A stretch of DNA of 64,000 nucleotides, taken from positions 1-64,000 of the forward strand of contig CAMAGM010000001.1 in the NCBI GenBank assembly GCA_945833995.1. Reading direction: 5' to 3'. Within the stretch, counting starts at the first letter, position 1. Each line of letters starts with the position of its first letter. The position numbers and the translations under genes are program-made. Below, piece by piece: positions 39,822 to 49,957 of the stretch. This stretch comes from an uncultured Prevotella sp. (GTDB taxonomy: Bacteria > Bacteroidota > Bacteroidia > Bacteroidales > Bacteroidaceae). The notes beneath the pieces were generated by a model, which saw only the letters and a list, made by a program, of their open reading frames with translations, did no database searches and was not told the origin of the DNA.

Positions 39822-42800
39822 ATGAGCAAACTAACTTACATTCTGTCAGCAATGCTGGCTTGCGGCATTTCCTTGACATCGCCAGCCTTTGGCGGCAATG
39901 TGCGGAATGTCAACTTAGAGAAACTTGACAGGGGCGTGGTGGCTTTGCCTGCACAAGGGAAAGGCGTGTTCGTCAGTTGGAGACTACTGGCTGACGACGA
40001 CTCCAATGCGACATTCATGGTGGTGAGGGACGGAACGGTGATAGCCCGCAACATCGACGTGACGAACTTCACCGACAAGGACGGAAAGGCTACGAGCCGC
40101 TACCGCATCGTGACCCAACAGCGGGGACGCGAGGAGGTATCGGAAGAGGCAACGCCTTGGAACGACATCTATCACAGGATGGCAGTCAACCGACCGGACG
40201 GTGGGACGACACCCGACGGCAAGCCCTACCACTACACGCCAAACGACTGCAGCGTGGGCGATGTTGACGGCGACGGGAAGTATGAGCTGATATTGAAGTG
40301 GGACCCATCGAACGCACACGACAACGCACACGACGGATATACCGGCAACGTGATTCTCGACTGCTACAGGCTTGACGGACAACAGCTGTGGCGCATCGAC
40401 CTCGGAAGGAACATACGCGCTGGGGCACACTACACGCAGTTCCTCGTCTATGACTTCGACGGCGACGGCAAGGCAGAGATGATCTGCAAGACCGCACCAG
40501 GAGCCATCGACGGCAAGGGACGATTCGTGACAGAGGCTGCCACCGACGAGGGAATACGACGTGCAGACAACCAAGCCGACCACCGCAACGCGAAGGGCAG
40601 AATACTGACCGGCGAGGAGATGCTGACCGTGTTCAACGGAATGACTGGCGAGGCAATGCATACCATATGGTACAATCCCAACCGTGGCTACGGACTGGGC
40701 GGCAGTGCCGAATATGCGGGTTGGGGCGACAAGACGACGCTTGGCAACCGTGGCGAGCGCTTCCTTGCCTGCGTGGCATTCCTCGACGGAATGGACAAGA
40801 AGCCAAGCGCAGTGATGTGCCGCGGCTACTACACGCGGTCTTACCTCTGGGCAGTGGACTTCGACGGCAAGCGGTTGCAGACGAAGTGGCTGCACGCATC
40901 ACTATCGGACAGCGAGTGGCAAGTGACCGACGGAGGCGGAAACATAACGAGCCAAAAGAAGGGACTGAAAGCCACCGCTTTCGGACAAGGAGCGCACAGC
41001 ATTGCCGTGGCAGACGTTGACGGCGACGGCTGCGACGAGATAACCTACGGCTCGGCGGCAATAGACCACGACGGCTCGCTGCTCTACTCCACCGGACTTG
41101 GACACGGCGACGCGCAACACCTTGGCGACCTCGTGCCAAGCCGTCCGGGACTGGAATACTATATGGTGCATGAGGCACGACCATACGGTGCCGACCTGCG
41201 CGACGCACGCACTGGAGAAATACTTTGGAGCGAGACCGCCGACGAGGACACAGGAAGGGGAATGGCAGCCGACATAGACGCTGCACACGAGGGCAGCGAG
41301 ATGTGGCACATCTGCCGCAACGCCATTCTCGACAGCAAGGGGAACATGATTTCAGAGGCAATGCCACCGATGAACTTCCGCATCTATTGGGACGGCGACC
41401 TCCAGGACGAGCTTCTGGGCAACCTGAAGACCCGTCCGCACTTCCCACCATGCCTCTACAAATGGAACGGCAGTGACGTGGAGCCACTACCACTGAGCAA
41501 CGGCAAGATGCTGCACGAGATGGGCAACTCGGCAAGCTGCAACTGGACCAAGGCAACACCAAACCTCCAGGCAGACATCTTCGGCGACTGGCGCGAGGAA
41601 CTGATATTCTGGGACTCATCAGACGCGTCACACCTCAACATATTCACAACAAACACTCCGACAGAGCACCGCATACCCACACTGATGCACGACCATGTGT
41701 ATAGAATGGGAGTGGCATGGCAAAACGTGACATACAACCAGCCGCCACACCTCGGACGCACTCCTGACGACTACGAGAAAGCGGCAAGGGGCGACGTGGG
41801 ACAACAGGAAAGGAAGCGCAACTACTACGCAGAAGGCAGGGAACTCGTGTGCCACAATGGCAACAACCGCTACACACGGGCACTCTATGGGACACACGAC
41901 CCTTTCAGACTTGAGACCTCCGACCGACCATTGTTCGCCACATTCAAGAAAGGGGAGTGCCGCAACCTCAGCATCTATGCCATCATAGGCAATGAGAGGG
42001 TTGCGCTCGACTCGACATATTTCGACTGCGAGGCACGCTATCTCGGCGGACGACGCACCTACACGCTGCGCCATGGGCAGCTGCAAATAGACATCACGGC
42101 AATGGCTTCGTTCATAGGCGACGAGGACGCAATATGGCAATTCAAGACCACAGGGCAAGACATCGAGCTGGAGGCTGTGCTTGCCGAAACGCGAAGCAGC
42201 AAGTTCCAACGCAACGGCGACCTCGGAGTGGACGACCTATCGAAGTTTGAGGCGAAGACCGGCACTCCGCCCATTGCCACAGCGAGATGGGACGGACACG
42301 GCGAGACCTATCTCCTTATGAAAGGGAACAAAGAACTGAGGGCCACCCCCAGCCCCTCCCTGGGGAGGGGGGAAGGATATGCGGGAGTCAAGGATAGGTT
42401 TGCTGAGGAGGAAAAATTGAGGACTGAAATAATGTCGAGGGTGGAGATAACCACCCCCGACTCTTTGTTTAATACCCTCGGCAGTGTGCTTATGGCTGCT
42501 GCCGACGGACTATGGGACGGCGAGACATGGCAGCACGGCTGCATCGGTTGGCGAATGCCATTGGCTGGCTGGCGAGGCTGCTATGTTGGCGACGCAGTGG
42601 GCTGGGGCGACCGTTCCTACCGCCACTTCCAAGCCTACGCACGCAGCCAGGTGAGGAACGTGCCACCTACCCTACCCCACCCCACACAAGACAGCACGCA
42701 GAACATGGCAAGGGCAGAGAAACGTTGGGGAACGCAGATGTATAGCAACGGCTACATCTGCCGCTATCCCGACCGCACCGACGTGATGCACCACTACGAC

Positions 42801-44753
42801 ATGAACCTCAACTACATCGACGGACTGCTCTGGCACCTCTCCTACGATGCCGACCGCCGCAAGCTTGAGGAGTTCTTCCCCGTGCTCAAGAGCCACCTCG
42901 AATGGGAGAAACGCAACTTCGACCCCGACGGCGACCACCTCTACGACGCCTACTGCTGCATCTGGGCATCAGACGCACTCTACTACAACGGTGGAGCAGT
43001 GACCCACTCGTCGGCATACAACTACCGCGGCAACCTGCTCGCCTCACGCATTGCCGAACTGTTGGGACTCGACGGCAAGCCATACCGCGACGAGGCAGAC
43101 GCAATACTCAAAGCCATGAACCAGCGACTCTGGCTCAGCGACCGCGGACACTGGGCGGAATACCAAGACCTCATGGGACTGAAACGCCTGCACAAGAGCG
43201 CGGCACTATGGAGCATCTACACACCCATCGACTGCGGGGCATGCACCGCCGAGCAAGCCTACCAGGCAACAAAATATGTTGACCGCGACATTCCCCACAT
43301 CCCGATAGACGTAGAGGGCGAGGGAACCATTGGCTACACCATATCCACAACCGACTGGATGCCATACGCATGGAGCACCAACAACGTGGCACACGAGGAA
43401 GTGGCAAACATGGCGCTGGCTTATCTCCAGGCAGGACGTGCCGACGAGGGATTCCGCCTCTTGAAAAGCGACCTTACGGACGAGATGCTGCTGGGCAAGT
43501 CGCCAGGCAACTTCGGACAGATAAGCCACTACGACCGTGAGCGCAACGAGGCTTACCGCGACTTCGGCGACAACGTGGGCATAACGAGCCGCGCCATAAT
43601 AAACGGACTCTTCGGCATTACGCCCGACGCACTCAACGGGCAGTGCATCATAAAGCCCGCCTTCCCCGACCACTGGAACGAGGCAAGCATACGCACGCCC
43701 TATCTGAGCTACACCTTCCGCCGCAAAGGCAACAAGGACATCTACACCATTGAGCACCATTTCCCACAGCCGCTGAGAATCATCATAAGGACAAATGCCG
43801 GCAACGGCGCATACATGGACACTCAAGGAAACTCAAACACGAGGCAGACCATAGTGGTTGACCGCCGAAAGCTGCCAAAGCCAAACGCCTTCGCCGAGAT
43901 AGCAGCAGCAAAGGCAAACGTGGCATCGGAGGAATACCTTCGACGCATGGGGCTCGACAACATAACGCCAAACGCAGAGGACAGGCACGACCACATCGAC
44001 CTCTCAGCACACTACAACGCCAGCGTGACCGACATCTTCCGCAACAGCTACGTCAGTCCACGACCGCCCTACACCACGCTGCAAATCCCAACGCAGGGCA
44101 TAGGTGAATGGTGTCACCCAAAGCTGACGGCGGAGATTGACGACACCGGACTGCGCAACAGCCTAAAGCCCATTGCAGCCGACAGCCGTCTCGGCACGTT
44201 CGACACCCACAAGGGACTCAGCTTCACGCTGCCCAAAGAAGGACGAAACATCATCTTCACATCTCTTTGGGACAACTATCCCAATGATATCACAATTCCC
44301 ATCGGCTCAAAGCCATACCACGCAGCCTACCTGATGATGGCTGGCACCACGAACAACATGCAGAGCCGAATAGACAACGCCCTCGTCATAGCCACCTACA
44401 CGGACAACTCGTGCGACACGCTTCATCTTGAGAACCCCATCAACTGGCAAACCATCAACGAGGAGTTTGTCTTCGATGGCAAGGCGTTCTGGTCGGCACC
44501 CGTAAAGCCCCTCCGCTTCCGATTTGACAACGGCGCAGTAAGCCGCAACATCAACGTTTCCGGCGCAGCACCCCTCCCCAGGGAGGGGATGGGGGTGGGT
44601 CAAGCTCCCTCACCCTACGCCATCCACCACGGCGCAGGCGTGATACTGAAAATGCCTCTCAACTCCTCGAAGCCTCTCAAGTCCCTACGCCTCGTCACCC
44701 TCTCGAACGACGTAGTTGTAGGACTAATGGGATTGACATTGGAAAAACTTTAA
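39822..44753 (+). CDS. PL11-like rhamnogalacturonan lyase fused to a C-terminal (alpha/alpha)6-type glycosidase-like region
   Basis: Start MSKLTYILSAMLACGISLTSPAFG; N-terminal NVNLEKLDRGVVALPAQGKGVFVSWRLLADD..CSVGDVDGDGKYELILKWDPSN (PL11); C-terminal half with GLWDGETWQHGCIGWRMPLAGWRGCYVGDAVGW and GNFGQISHYDRERNEAYRDFGDNVGITSRAIINGLFGI. Confidence 0.85.
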   Translation: MSKLTYILSAMLACGISLTSPAFGGNVRNVNLEKLDRGVVALPAQGKGVFVSWRLLADDDSNATFMVVRDGTVIARNIDVTNFTDKDGKATSRYRIVTQQRGREEVSEEATPWNDIYHRMAVNRPDGGTTPDGKPYHYTPNDCSVGDVDGDGKYELILKWDPSNAHDNAHDGYTGNVILDCYRLDGQQLWRIDLGRNIRAGAHYTQFLVYDFDGDGKAEMICKTAPGAIDGKGRFVTEAATDEGIRRADNQADHRNAKGRILTGEEMLTVFNGMTGEAMHTIWYNPNRGYGLGGSAEYAGWGDKTTLGNRGERFLACVAFLDGMDKKPSAVMCRGYYTRSYLWAVDFDGKRLQTKWLHASLSDSEWQVTDGGGNITSQKKGLKATAFGQGAHSIAVADVDGDGCDEITYGSAAIDHDGSLLYSTGLGHGDAQHLGDLVPSRPGLEYYMVHEARPYGADLRDARTGEILWSETADEDTGRGMAADIDAAHEGSEMWHICRNAILDSKGNMISEAMPPMNFRIYWDGDLQDELLGNLKTRPHFPPCLYKWNGSDVEPLPLSNGKMLHEMGNSASCNWTKATPNLQADIFGDWREELIFWDSSDASHLNIFTTNTPTEHRIPTLMHDHVYRMGVAWQNVTYNQPPHLGRTPDDYEKAARGDVGQQERKRNYYAEGRELVCHNGNNRYTRALYGTHDPFRLETSDRPLFATFKKGECRNLSIYAIIGNERVALDSTYFDCEARYLGGRRTYTLRHGQLQIDITAMASFIGDEDAIWQFKTTGQDIELEAVLAETRSSKFQRNGDLGVDDLSKFEAKTGTPPIATARWDGHGETYLLMKGNKELRATPSPSLGRGEGYAGVKDRFAEEEKLRTEIMSRVEITTPDSLFNTLGSVLMAAADGLWDGETWQHGCIGWRMPLAGWRGCYVGDAVGWGDRSYRHFQAYARSQVRNVPPTLPHPTQDSTQNMARAEKRWGTQMYSNGYICRYPDRTDVMHHYDMNLNYIDGLLWHLSYDADRRKLEEFFPVLKSHLEWEKRNFDPDGDHLYDAYCCIWASDALYYNGGAVTHSSAYNYRGNLLASRIAELLGLDGKPYRDEADAILKAMNQRLWLSDRGHWAEYQDLMGLKRLHKSAALWSIYTPIDCGACTAEQAYQATKYVDRDIPHIPIDVEGEGTIGYTISTTDWMPYAWSTNNVAHEEVANMALAYLQAGRADEGFRLLKSDLTDEMLLGKSPGNFGQISHYDRERNEAYRDFGDNVGITSRAIINGLFGITPDALNGQCIIKPAFPDHWNEASIRTPYLSYTFRRKGNKDIYTIEHHFPQPLRIIIRTNAGNGAYMDTQGNSNTRQTIVVDRRKLPKPNAFAEIAAAKANVASEEYLRRMGLDNITPNAEDRHDHIDLSAHYNASVTDIFRNSYVSPRPPYTTLQIPTQGIGEWCHPKLTAEIDDTGLRNSLKPIAADSRLGTFDTHKGLSFTLPKEGRNIIFTSLWDNYPNDITIPIGSKPYHAAYLMMAGTTNNMQSRIDNALVIATYTDNSCDTLHLENPINWQTINEEFVFDGKAFWSAPVKPLRFRFDNGAVSRNINVSGAAPLPREGMGVGQAPSPYAIHHGAGVILKMPLNSSKPLKSLRLVTLSNDVVVGLMGLTLEKL
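42341..42374. repeat. GC-rich arm in frame within the PL11 fusion
   Basis: GGCCACCCCCAGCCCCTCCCTGGGGAGGGG encodes ATPSPSLGRGEG. Confidence 0.75.
44563..44602. repeat. GC-rich opposite arm in frame within the PL11 fusion
   Basis: GGCGCAGCACCCCTCCCCAGGGAGGGGATGGGGGTGGGT encodes GAAPLPREGMGVG. Confidence 0.75.
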
Positions 44754-44767
44754 CCTGCATTACTGTT

Positions 44768-47593
44768 TTACCGCCTTGCGAATATCACAAACGAGCCGCT
44801 ATAGGTAGAGTCAGATGTAATATGGTAACGCTTATCGTTCAGGCGTCCTTTCTCCGAGCGTCCCTGCACATGTGGCACTATGCGCACCCACTTGCTGTCT
44901 GGGGCATCGCGGTCGATGTAGCCATAGTCGCCCACGCTTGGTTTCAACACGATGCGCCCCATTGCTGTGTCAATCCAGCGTGCTGCCCTTGTTCCGCTCC
45001 ACTGCCTTGCGTCGTAGAGTCCCAATATTGGTGCCGACTTCTTGTTGGGATAGGCATCCTCCGGACCAAGTCCGAACCACTGCTTTGGCTGTGTCTCGAC
45101 AGCGGTTCCTACGAGAGGCAGGAAGCGTACGGCAACTTGTGGTGTCATAGAGTAGCTGACTGTCATGTTGCCCTGCGGCGTGATGCAGAAAGTGTATGTT
45201 CCGTCAATGCGGTTGCTGTCGTCTATCACCCATGTTGCCTCGGTGGTGACGACGACGTTCTCCGCCTTCCTGTCACACGTCATCTGCTTGACCAGTGTTG
45301 AGTATTCCTCACCGTTGATGCGTGTCTTGCCCGTGATGTCGCCCTCGTTCAGTTTGTGCCAAAACGTGGGTCTCATGCCCTGTGGCATTCCGCTCTTGCG
45401 GCTGAACACAAAGCGGCGGCTGCCTGCCGACACCGTTATCGACTCGTCACTCTCGGCAACAGCCAATACCCCACCCTTTTGAGGCGAATCTTTCAGTGCG
45501 TAATTTGCCTCTGAAAGGACGATGCTTTTCTGTCCCATCTCATGTCCATCGCCATTTTGGATGCTCATCTGCAGGTAGGCAGTCTGCCCGGGCTTTAGTT
45601 GCCGCAAACCAGTCTTGCCAATGTGCATGGTTCCCTTGCCGTGGGGCTGCGCGTCAAGCGTTCCCTTGCCTTTTCCCACCTGCTTGCCATCAACAAACAC
45701 CTTATAATATATTAATATGTCATCGGCATTGAGGAAATCGTAGTCGTTGCGCAGGACAACATCGGCATTTGAATGGTCCTCAGACAAACTGGCGCTGACA
45801 GGATAAATGGGGCAATAGACCGACTTCACCTCCCAAAAGTCGCGTGTAGGGTGGCGATAGGAGTCGGTTATTCCGTCCCAGCCCTGTGCATCAATACGCG
45901 AGTAAAGGCTATCCTTCTCAATGCTGTTATATCGCTTCGTGTCTTTTGGCACTGGGGTGTATATGCCCTGGTCTGCCCACATCCACACGGCACCGCCCGC
46001 ACCGGCAGGATGGCGTGTCAATGCGCGGAAACAATCCTCCAACCCTCCAAAGCGCATCTCCCCATAGGCATGGACGTATTCCGTGGTTATTATGGGTCGC
46101 TTGCTCTGAGCGGCTATTGAGTCGTATTCATGGGCTGTCCAATAGTGCGGGGCAAGGATATCAACCTCTTCGGGCAGTGTCTCATGGGCATTCCAAGGCA
46201 TACAGACTGGACGTGTGGGATCCAGTGCCTTTACAGTCTTCACCGCCTGCAGATGGAGGTCTGTCAGAGGATCTTCGTTGCCCACCGACCAATAGATTAC
46301 GGAAGGGTTGTTGAGGTCGCGCATCACTGTCTCATAAGCACGCAGCATGACGGGAGCGACGAACGACTGGTCGTACATCAGTTTTCCCGCACCGCCGAGC
46401 GACACCTCCGCGCCAACATACATGCCTATGGAGTCGCACATATCGATAAATCCCTTTGCGTGCTGATAGTGGGCGGCTCGGACGTAGTTGACGTTGGCTT
46501 GTTTCATCAGCTTCAGGTCCTTGAGCCAGTGCTCACGCGTGGTTGCCCTGCCGACGGTGGGCCATTCGTCGTGGCGGTTTACTCCTCGTAGCTTTATGGC
46601 TTGTCCGTTTAGTGTCAATACGCCATCCTTTATCTCAATCTGTCGCAGACCGATGCGCTCCTCAAAAGTCTGTGTTATAATTCCCTCTTCCATCAGCTCT
46701 ATGCTCAAGCTGTAAAGACGTGGAGTCTCGGCTGTCCATTTCTCGGCATTGCGCACGGTCAGTGTTTTCTTCTGCTCACAATAGCTGGCTGTGTGCGAAG
46801 CACATTCGTAAGTCTCGTCCGACACGGTTTCCCCATCAGGTGCTGTCAGCCTGACGTGCAACTTATATGGTTTCCCCGGCGAGCGGTAGTTGCCAGGCAG
46901 CGTTGACTTATGGTCGTCAGCCACCATCATCTTCAATTGCAGTTTGGCGTCACGGTAATGACTATCAAATGTCGTGACTGCCGTTACCCTGTCTATCCAA
47001 CGGAGTTTAGGCATAGCCTCAACCGTAACATCGCGGTATATTCCGCCTAAGGTCCAGTCGTCATAAGTGTCGGTCTTATATCCGTGATATACTTGTCTGA
47101 CACGCACTGCCAACGTGTTTTCTCCCTCATGGGCAATGCCTGTGACATCCATGGAGAACGAGGTATAGCCACTGTCATGCCGCCCTACACGTTGTCCGTT
47201 AAGCCACACCTCGGCAGAGTTCCACACTCCACCAAAATGAAGTAGCACACGCTTGTCGGCAAACGTGTCTGGCAATAAGAACCGCTTGATGTAAAGTCCC
47301 TCGGAAGCTTTGTCGTCCTGACAACTGCCAGTGCGCGACTTGTCGGAGAACCCACGATAGACGGGTTCCTCAAACCCAAGGACAGCCCAATTTGAAGGCA
47401 CGTGGACGTGCGTGAAACCAGAGGCACGGAAAGAAGGCTCATAGAAGCCTACCCTTACCAACGAGTCAGCCTCCTCGCTTCCCGTTGCCAAACGGAAAAG
47501 CCAATCGTTTTGCCCGCTAATAGTCACGACATTCCTTGCCATACAAACAAGTAGTTGGCAGAAAAGAATAGAAAGAATAAATGTTCGTTTCAT
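44768..47593 (-). CDS. Glycoside hydrolase family 2
   Basis: VTISGQNDWLFRLATG; LRGVNRHDEWPTVGRATTREHWLKDLKLMKQANVNYVRAAHYQHAKGFIDMCDSIGMYVGAEVSL; VIYWSVGNEDPLT. Confidence 0.9.
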   Translation of the reverse strand: MKRTFILSILFCQLLVCMARNVVTISGQNDWLFRLATGSEEADSLVRVGFYEPSFRASGFTHVHVPSNWAVLGFEEPVYRGFSDKSRTGSCQDDKASEGLYIKRFLLPDTFADKRVLLHFGGVWNSAEVWLNGQRVGRHDSGYTSFSMDVTGIAHEGENTLAVRVRQVYHGYKTDTYDDWTLGGIYRDVTVEAMPKLRWIDRVTAVTTFDSHYRDAKLQLKMMVADDHKSTLPGNYRSPGKPYKLHVRLTAPDGETVSDETYECASHTASYCEQKKTLTVRNAEKWTAETPRLYSLSIELMEEGIITQTFEERIGLRQIEIKDGVLTLNGQAIKLRGVNRHDEWPTVGRATTREHWLKDLKLMKQANVNYVRAAHYQHAKGFIDMCDSIGMYVGAEVSLGGAGKLMYDQSFVAPVMLRAYETVMRDLNNPSVIYWSVGNEDPLTDLHLQAVKTVKALDPTRPVCMPWNAHETLPEEVDILAPHYWTAHEYDSIAAQSKRPIITTEYVHAYGEMRFGGLEDCFRALTRHPAGAGGAVWMWADQGIYTPVPKDTKRYNSIEKDSLYSRIDAQGWDGITDSYRHPTRDFWEVKSVYCPIYPVSASLSEDHSNADVVLRNDYDFLNADDILIYYKVFVDGKQVGKGKGTLDAQPHGKGTMHIGKTGLRQLKPGQTAYLQMSIQNGDGHEMGQKSIVLSEANYALKDSPQKGGVLAVAESDESITVSAGSRRFVFSRKSGMPQGMRPTFWHKLNEGDITGKTRINGEEYSTLVKQMTCDRKAENVVVTTEATWVIDDSNRIDGTYTFCITPQGNMTVSYSMTPQVAVRFLPLVGTAVETQPKQWFGLGPEDAYPNKKSAPILGLYDARQWSGTRAARWIDTAMGRIVLKPSVGDYGYIDRDAPDSKWVRIVPHVQGRSEKGRLNDKRYHITSDSTYSGSFVIFARR

Positions 47594-47690
47594 GATGTAG
47601 TTCATTTTTTTGCAAATGTACTAAAGTCCGACAAGTTACGGCTTTAAAAATTGACACATCTACTATAATAATTGTAACGAGAGGAATGGA

Positions 47691-47732
47691 AAAACTAAGG
47701 CGACACGCCCTTTCGCAGGGAATGTCGCCTTT
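47691..47732 (-). terminator. Rho-independent-like terminator after susD
   Basis: AAGGCGACA 47698-47706 / TGTCGCCTT 47723-47731 with T-rich tail on minus strand. Confidence 0.7.
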
Positions 47733-47789
47733 CGTTACAATTAATAAACCTAACTTATTTAAACAAATATTACTCAAGTACGGAACTTC

Positions 47790-49925
47790 TTAGTAACCGG
47801 GGTTCTGCCATGCAGCCTTTTCTGAATCAGAAAGGTTCGTACCATCAGCATTCTGCATCTGGTCGAGGAAGCTCTGTGGAATAGGGCGTACATAGTGTTT
47901 GTTCTTGTCGAAAGAGTTCACATCCTTGTTGAACTTCACTGCGCGGGTCTCAAGAGTCTTTGTGCGTGAGAGATGTTCCCAACGAACAAATTCTCCTACA
48001 AGCTCACGTGTATGCTCGTTAAGAATGAAGTTGAGGGCACGGTCGAACTTTCCGCTAACACCAAGCTTTTTGAGAATAGCCTCATCTTCAGCAGGCAGGT
48101 TATCCCAGTCCCAACTAGTCATTTCGCTCTCTGTAGATTCGTAGCTCACTTCCAATCCTGGGTTAGACAGATAATAGGTGTTCATACCGAGATTCCAACC
48201 GTTGTTTGCCTTGACGCGTGCGTCATTGTTGAGCTGTGTACTCTTTATTGCTGCTTCGTAGCACCCATCAACATAGAAGCTGCGGTTCTCACCCTTATGC
48301 CATGCACCACGACGACGGAGAGCGTTTATGTCCTGCTTTGCTCCATCGTAATCGTCGAGACGGATCTTTATCTCAGCACGAATGAGGTATGTCTCACCAA
48401 GACGTGCAAGAATAATGTCACGTGAGCCAGAGTCACCTGCATATGCATTCAAGTATCCACATGTGTGCTTGCTTACACCCGGGAACATATTTGATCCCCA
48501 TGAGCCATAGGTGGAAGTAAGAGTGTTGCCAAACTGGTCACCAACGAACTGACCGTCCTTATAGAGAATCCAAGAGTTGAGCACTGGCTGGTTTGGCTGA
48601 CCGGAGAAGGTTGACTCGCCCGTGCGTGTCTGAGAGCGACCGCCCTTTGGCAAGCGTCCTGCCTCGTCAACGAAGTTGGCGTCAACCTGATAACGCTTTG
48701 CGCCAAAGTTGAACTTGTCATAAGCGTGTTCGTCTTTCTTGTTGATGATGAATACAGTTGATGGCTCACCGATTTTTACAGGAGCAGCACCTGTTTTCTC
48801 GTCGCCTTTATAATCAACGGCAGTTCCGTAAACAGTTGCAAACGACTTCCAGAGGCGTGCGTCATTTACGTTGTCAAATGCAGACAGAGTGTATTCTGTT
48901 GGACGGAAGCGCTGAAAGTCCTTACCGCCTGAAATGACTCCACGCTCTTTGCCAAGAGTGGTATTGGCGAAGTTGGAGAACTGTGGGTTGAAGAACGCGC
49001 CTGCGTTGCGGTTTGTAGTACGTCCACCAAAATTCTCGTCTTGAGGAGCCACCATAAGAACCTCATCGCTCTTCTCAATGTCGCAGTTTGGACCAGTCCA
49101 GTTGCCGTAGAGGTCGATAACGTCGCTCTCCAGCTTGCGAGCCTGGATTGCATAGTTGGCAGCCTCGAGGCCTTTTCTCAAGAAGCCTTCCTTCAATGAA
49201 GAATTCCAGTCGGCATTACGCTCCGAAGCAGCGAAAAGACAAGCCTTTGCAAGGAAATGGGCTGCTGTAGCTTTTGTCCAGCTCTCACCCTTGCCAACGA
49301 TGTCGTTGGTCTCGCCGTCGAAAAGGTTGTAGGCTTGTTCAAGGTCGGAGATCACCTGTTCCCAGCACTGCTGTGGTGTTGTGTTCTCAAACGAGCGAAT
49401 GATGCCATCTGCTGGCTTAAGCTGCAGCACGCAGTGACCAAACTGCGTGGTGAGAAGATAATAGCTGAAGCCACGATAGAGATAAGCCTGTGCAAGACAA
49501 GCGTTGCGTATTGCCTCATCTTCAACAAGATCGGCACTGGCTATAATCTGATTGCATGACGCAATGCCATAATATGACGTATCCCAAATGTTGTTGTTAG
49601 TACCAGTGTTACCGTTTACTGTAACCCATTGAGGAGCCATACGGATGTCGTATGTCTGCCACATTTCGTTTGCCATATCAGTTCCGATGGCAAACTCGTC
49701 AGTGCCACCCATCATGGCATTGTAACCTTGACTCTCATAGCCTCCAATCCAACGGATGGAGCCGTAGAGGGATTTAGTAAGAGACTGTAGACCCTCTGCT
49801 GTCTTGAAATATTCTGTCGAATAGCCAGTGGTATAATTCTCCTCAAGGAAATCACTGGAACATGATGCCAATCCCTGCACCATGGATGCCAGAATACCGA
49901 CTTTTATATAATTATTGATTTTCAT
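47790..49925 (-). CDS. SusD/RagB-family outer-membrane lipoprotein
   Basis: MKINNYIKVGILASMVQGLASCSSDFLEENYTTGYSTEYFKTAEGLQSLTKSLYGSIRW; adjacent to SusC. Confidence 0.92.
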   Translation of the reverse strand: MKINNYIKVGILASMVQGLASCSSDFLEENYTTGYSTEYFKTAEGLQSLTKSLYGSIRWIGGYESQGYNAMMGGTDEFAIGTDMANEMWQTYDIRMAPQWVTVNGNTGTNNNIWDTSYYGIASCNQIIASADLVEDEAIRNACLAQAYLYRGFSYYLLTTQFGHCVLQLKPADGIIRSFENTTPQQCWEQVISDLEQAYNLFDGETNDIVGKGESWTKATAAHFLAKACLFAASERNADWNSSLKEGFLRKGLEAANYAIQARKLESDVIDLYGNWTGPNCDIEKSDEVLMVAPQDENFGGRTTNRNAGAFFNPQFSNFANTTLGKERGVISGGKDFQRFRPTEYTLSAFDNVNDARLWKSFATVYGTAVDYKGDEKTGAAPVKIGEPSTVFIINKKDEHAYDKFNFGAKRYQVDANFVDEAGRLPKGGRSQTRTGESTFSGQPNQPVLNSWILYKDGQFVGDQFGNTLTSTYGSWGSNMFPGVSKHTCGYLNAYAGDSGSRDIILARLGETYLIRAEIKIRLDDYDGAKQDINALRRRGAWHKGENRSFYVDGCYEAAIKSTQLNNDARVKANNGWNLGMNTYYLSNPGLEVSYESTESEMTSWDWDNLPAEDEAILKKLGVSGKFDRALNFILNEHTRELVGEFVRWEHLSRTKTLETRAVKFNKDVNSFDKNKHYVRPIPQSFLDQMQNADGTNLSDSEKAAWQNPGY

Positions 49926-49957
49926 TGTATGTTCTGTTTAAATGTTTTACTAAGAAA

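Noticed and set aside
39422-39829. 135-aa minus-strand ORF with repeated Pro/Phe motifs
   Set aside because: Created by translation of the 52-bp tandem hairpin repeat; overlaps the leader RNA promoter and the PL11 start.
47613-47680. Possible 21-bp-spaced half-sites (TTGACACA 47651, TTGTAACG 47672) upstream of the GH2 gene
   Set aside because: Offset matches the xylan promoters but the two half-sites agree at only 5 of 8 positions; too weak to report as a finding without a PWM scan.
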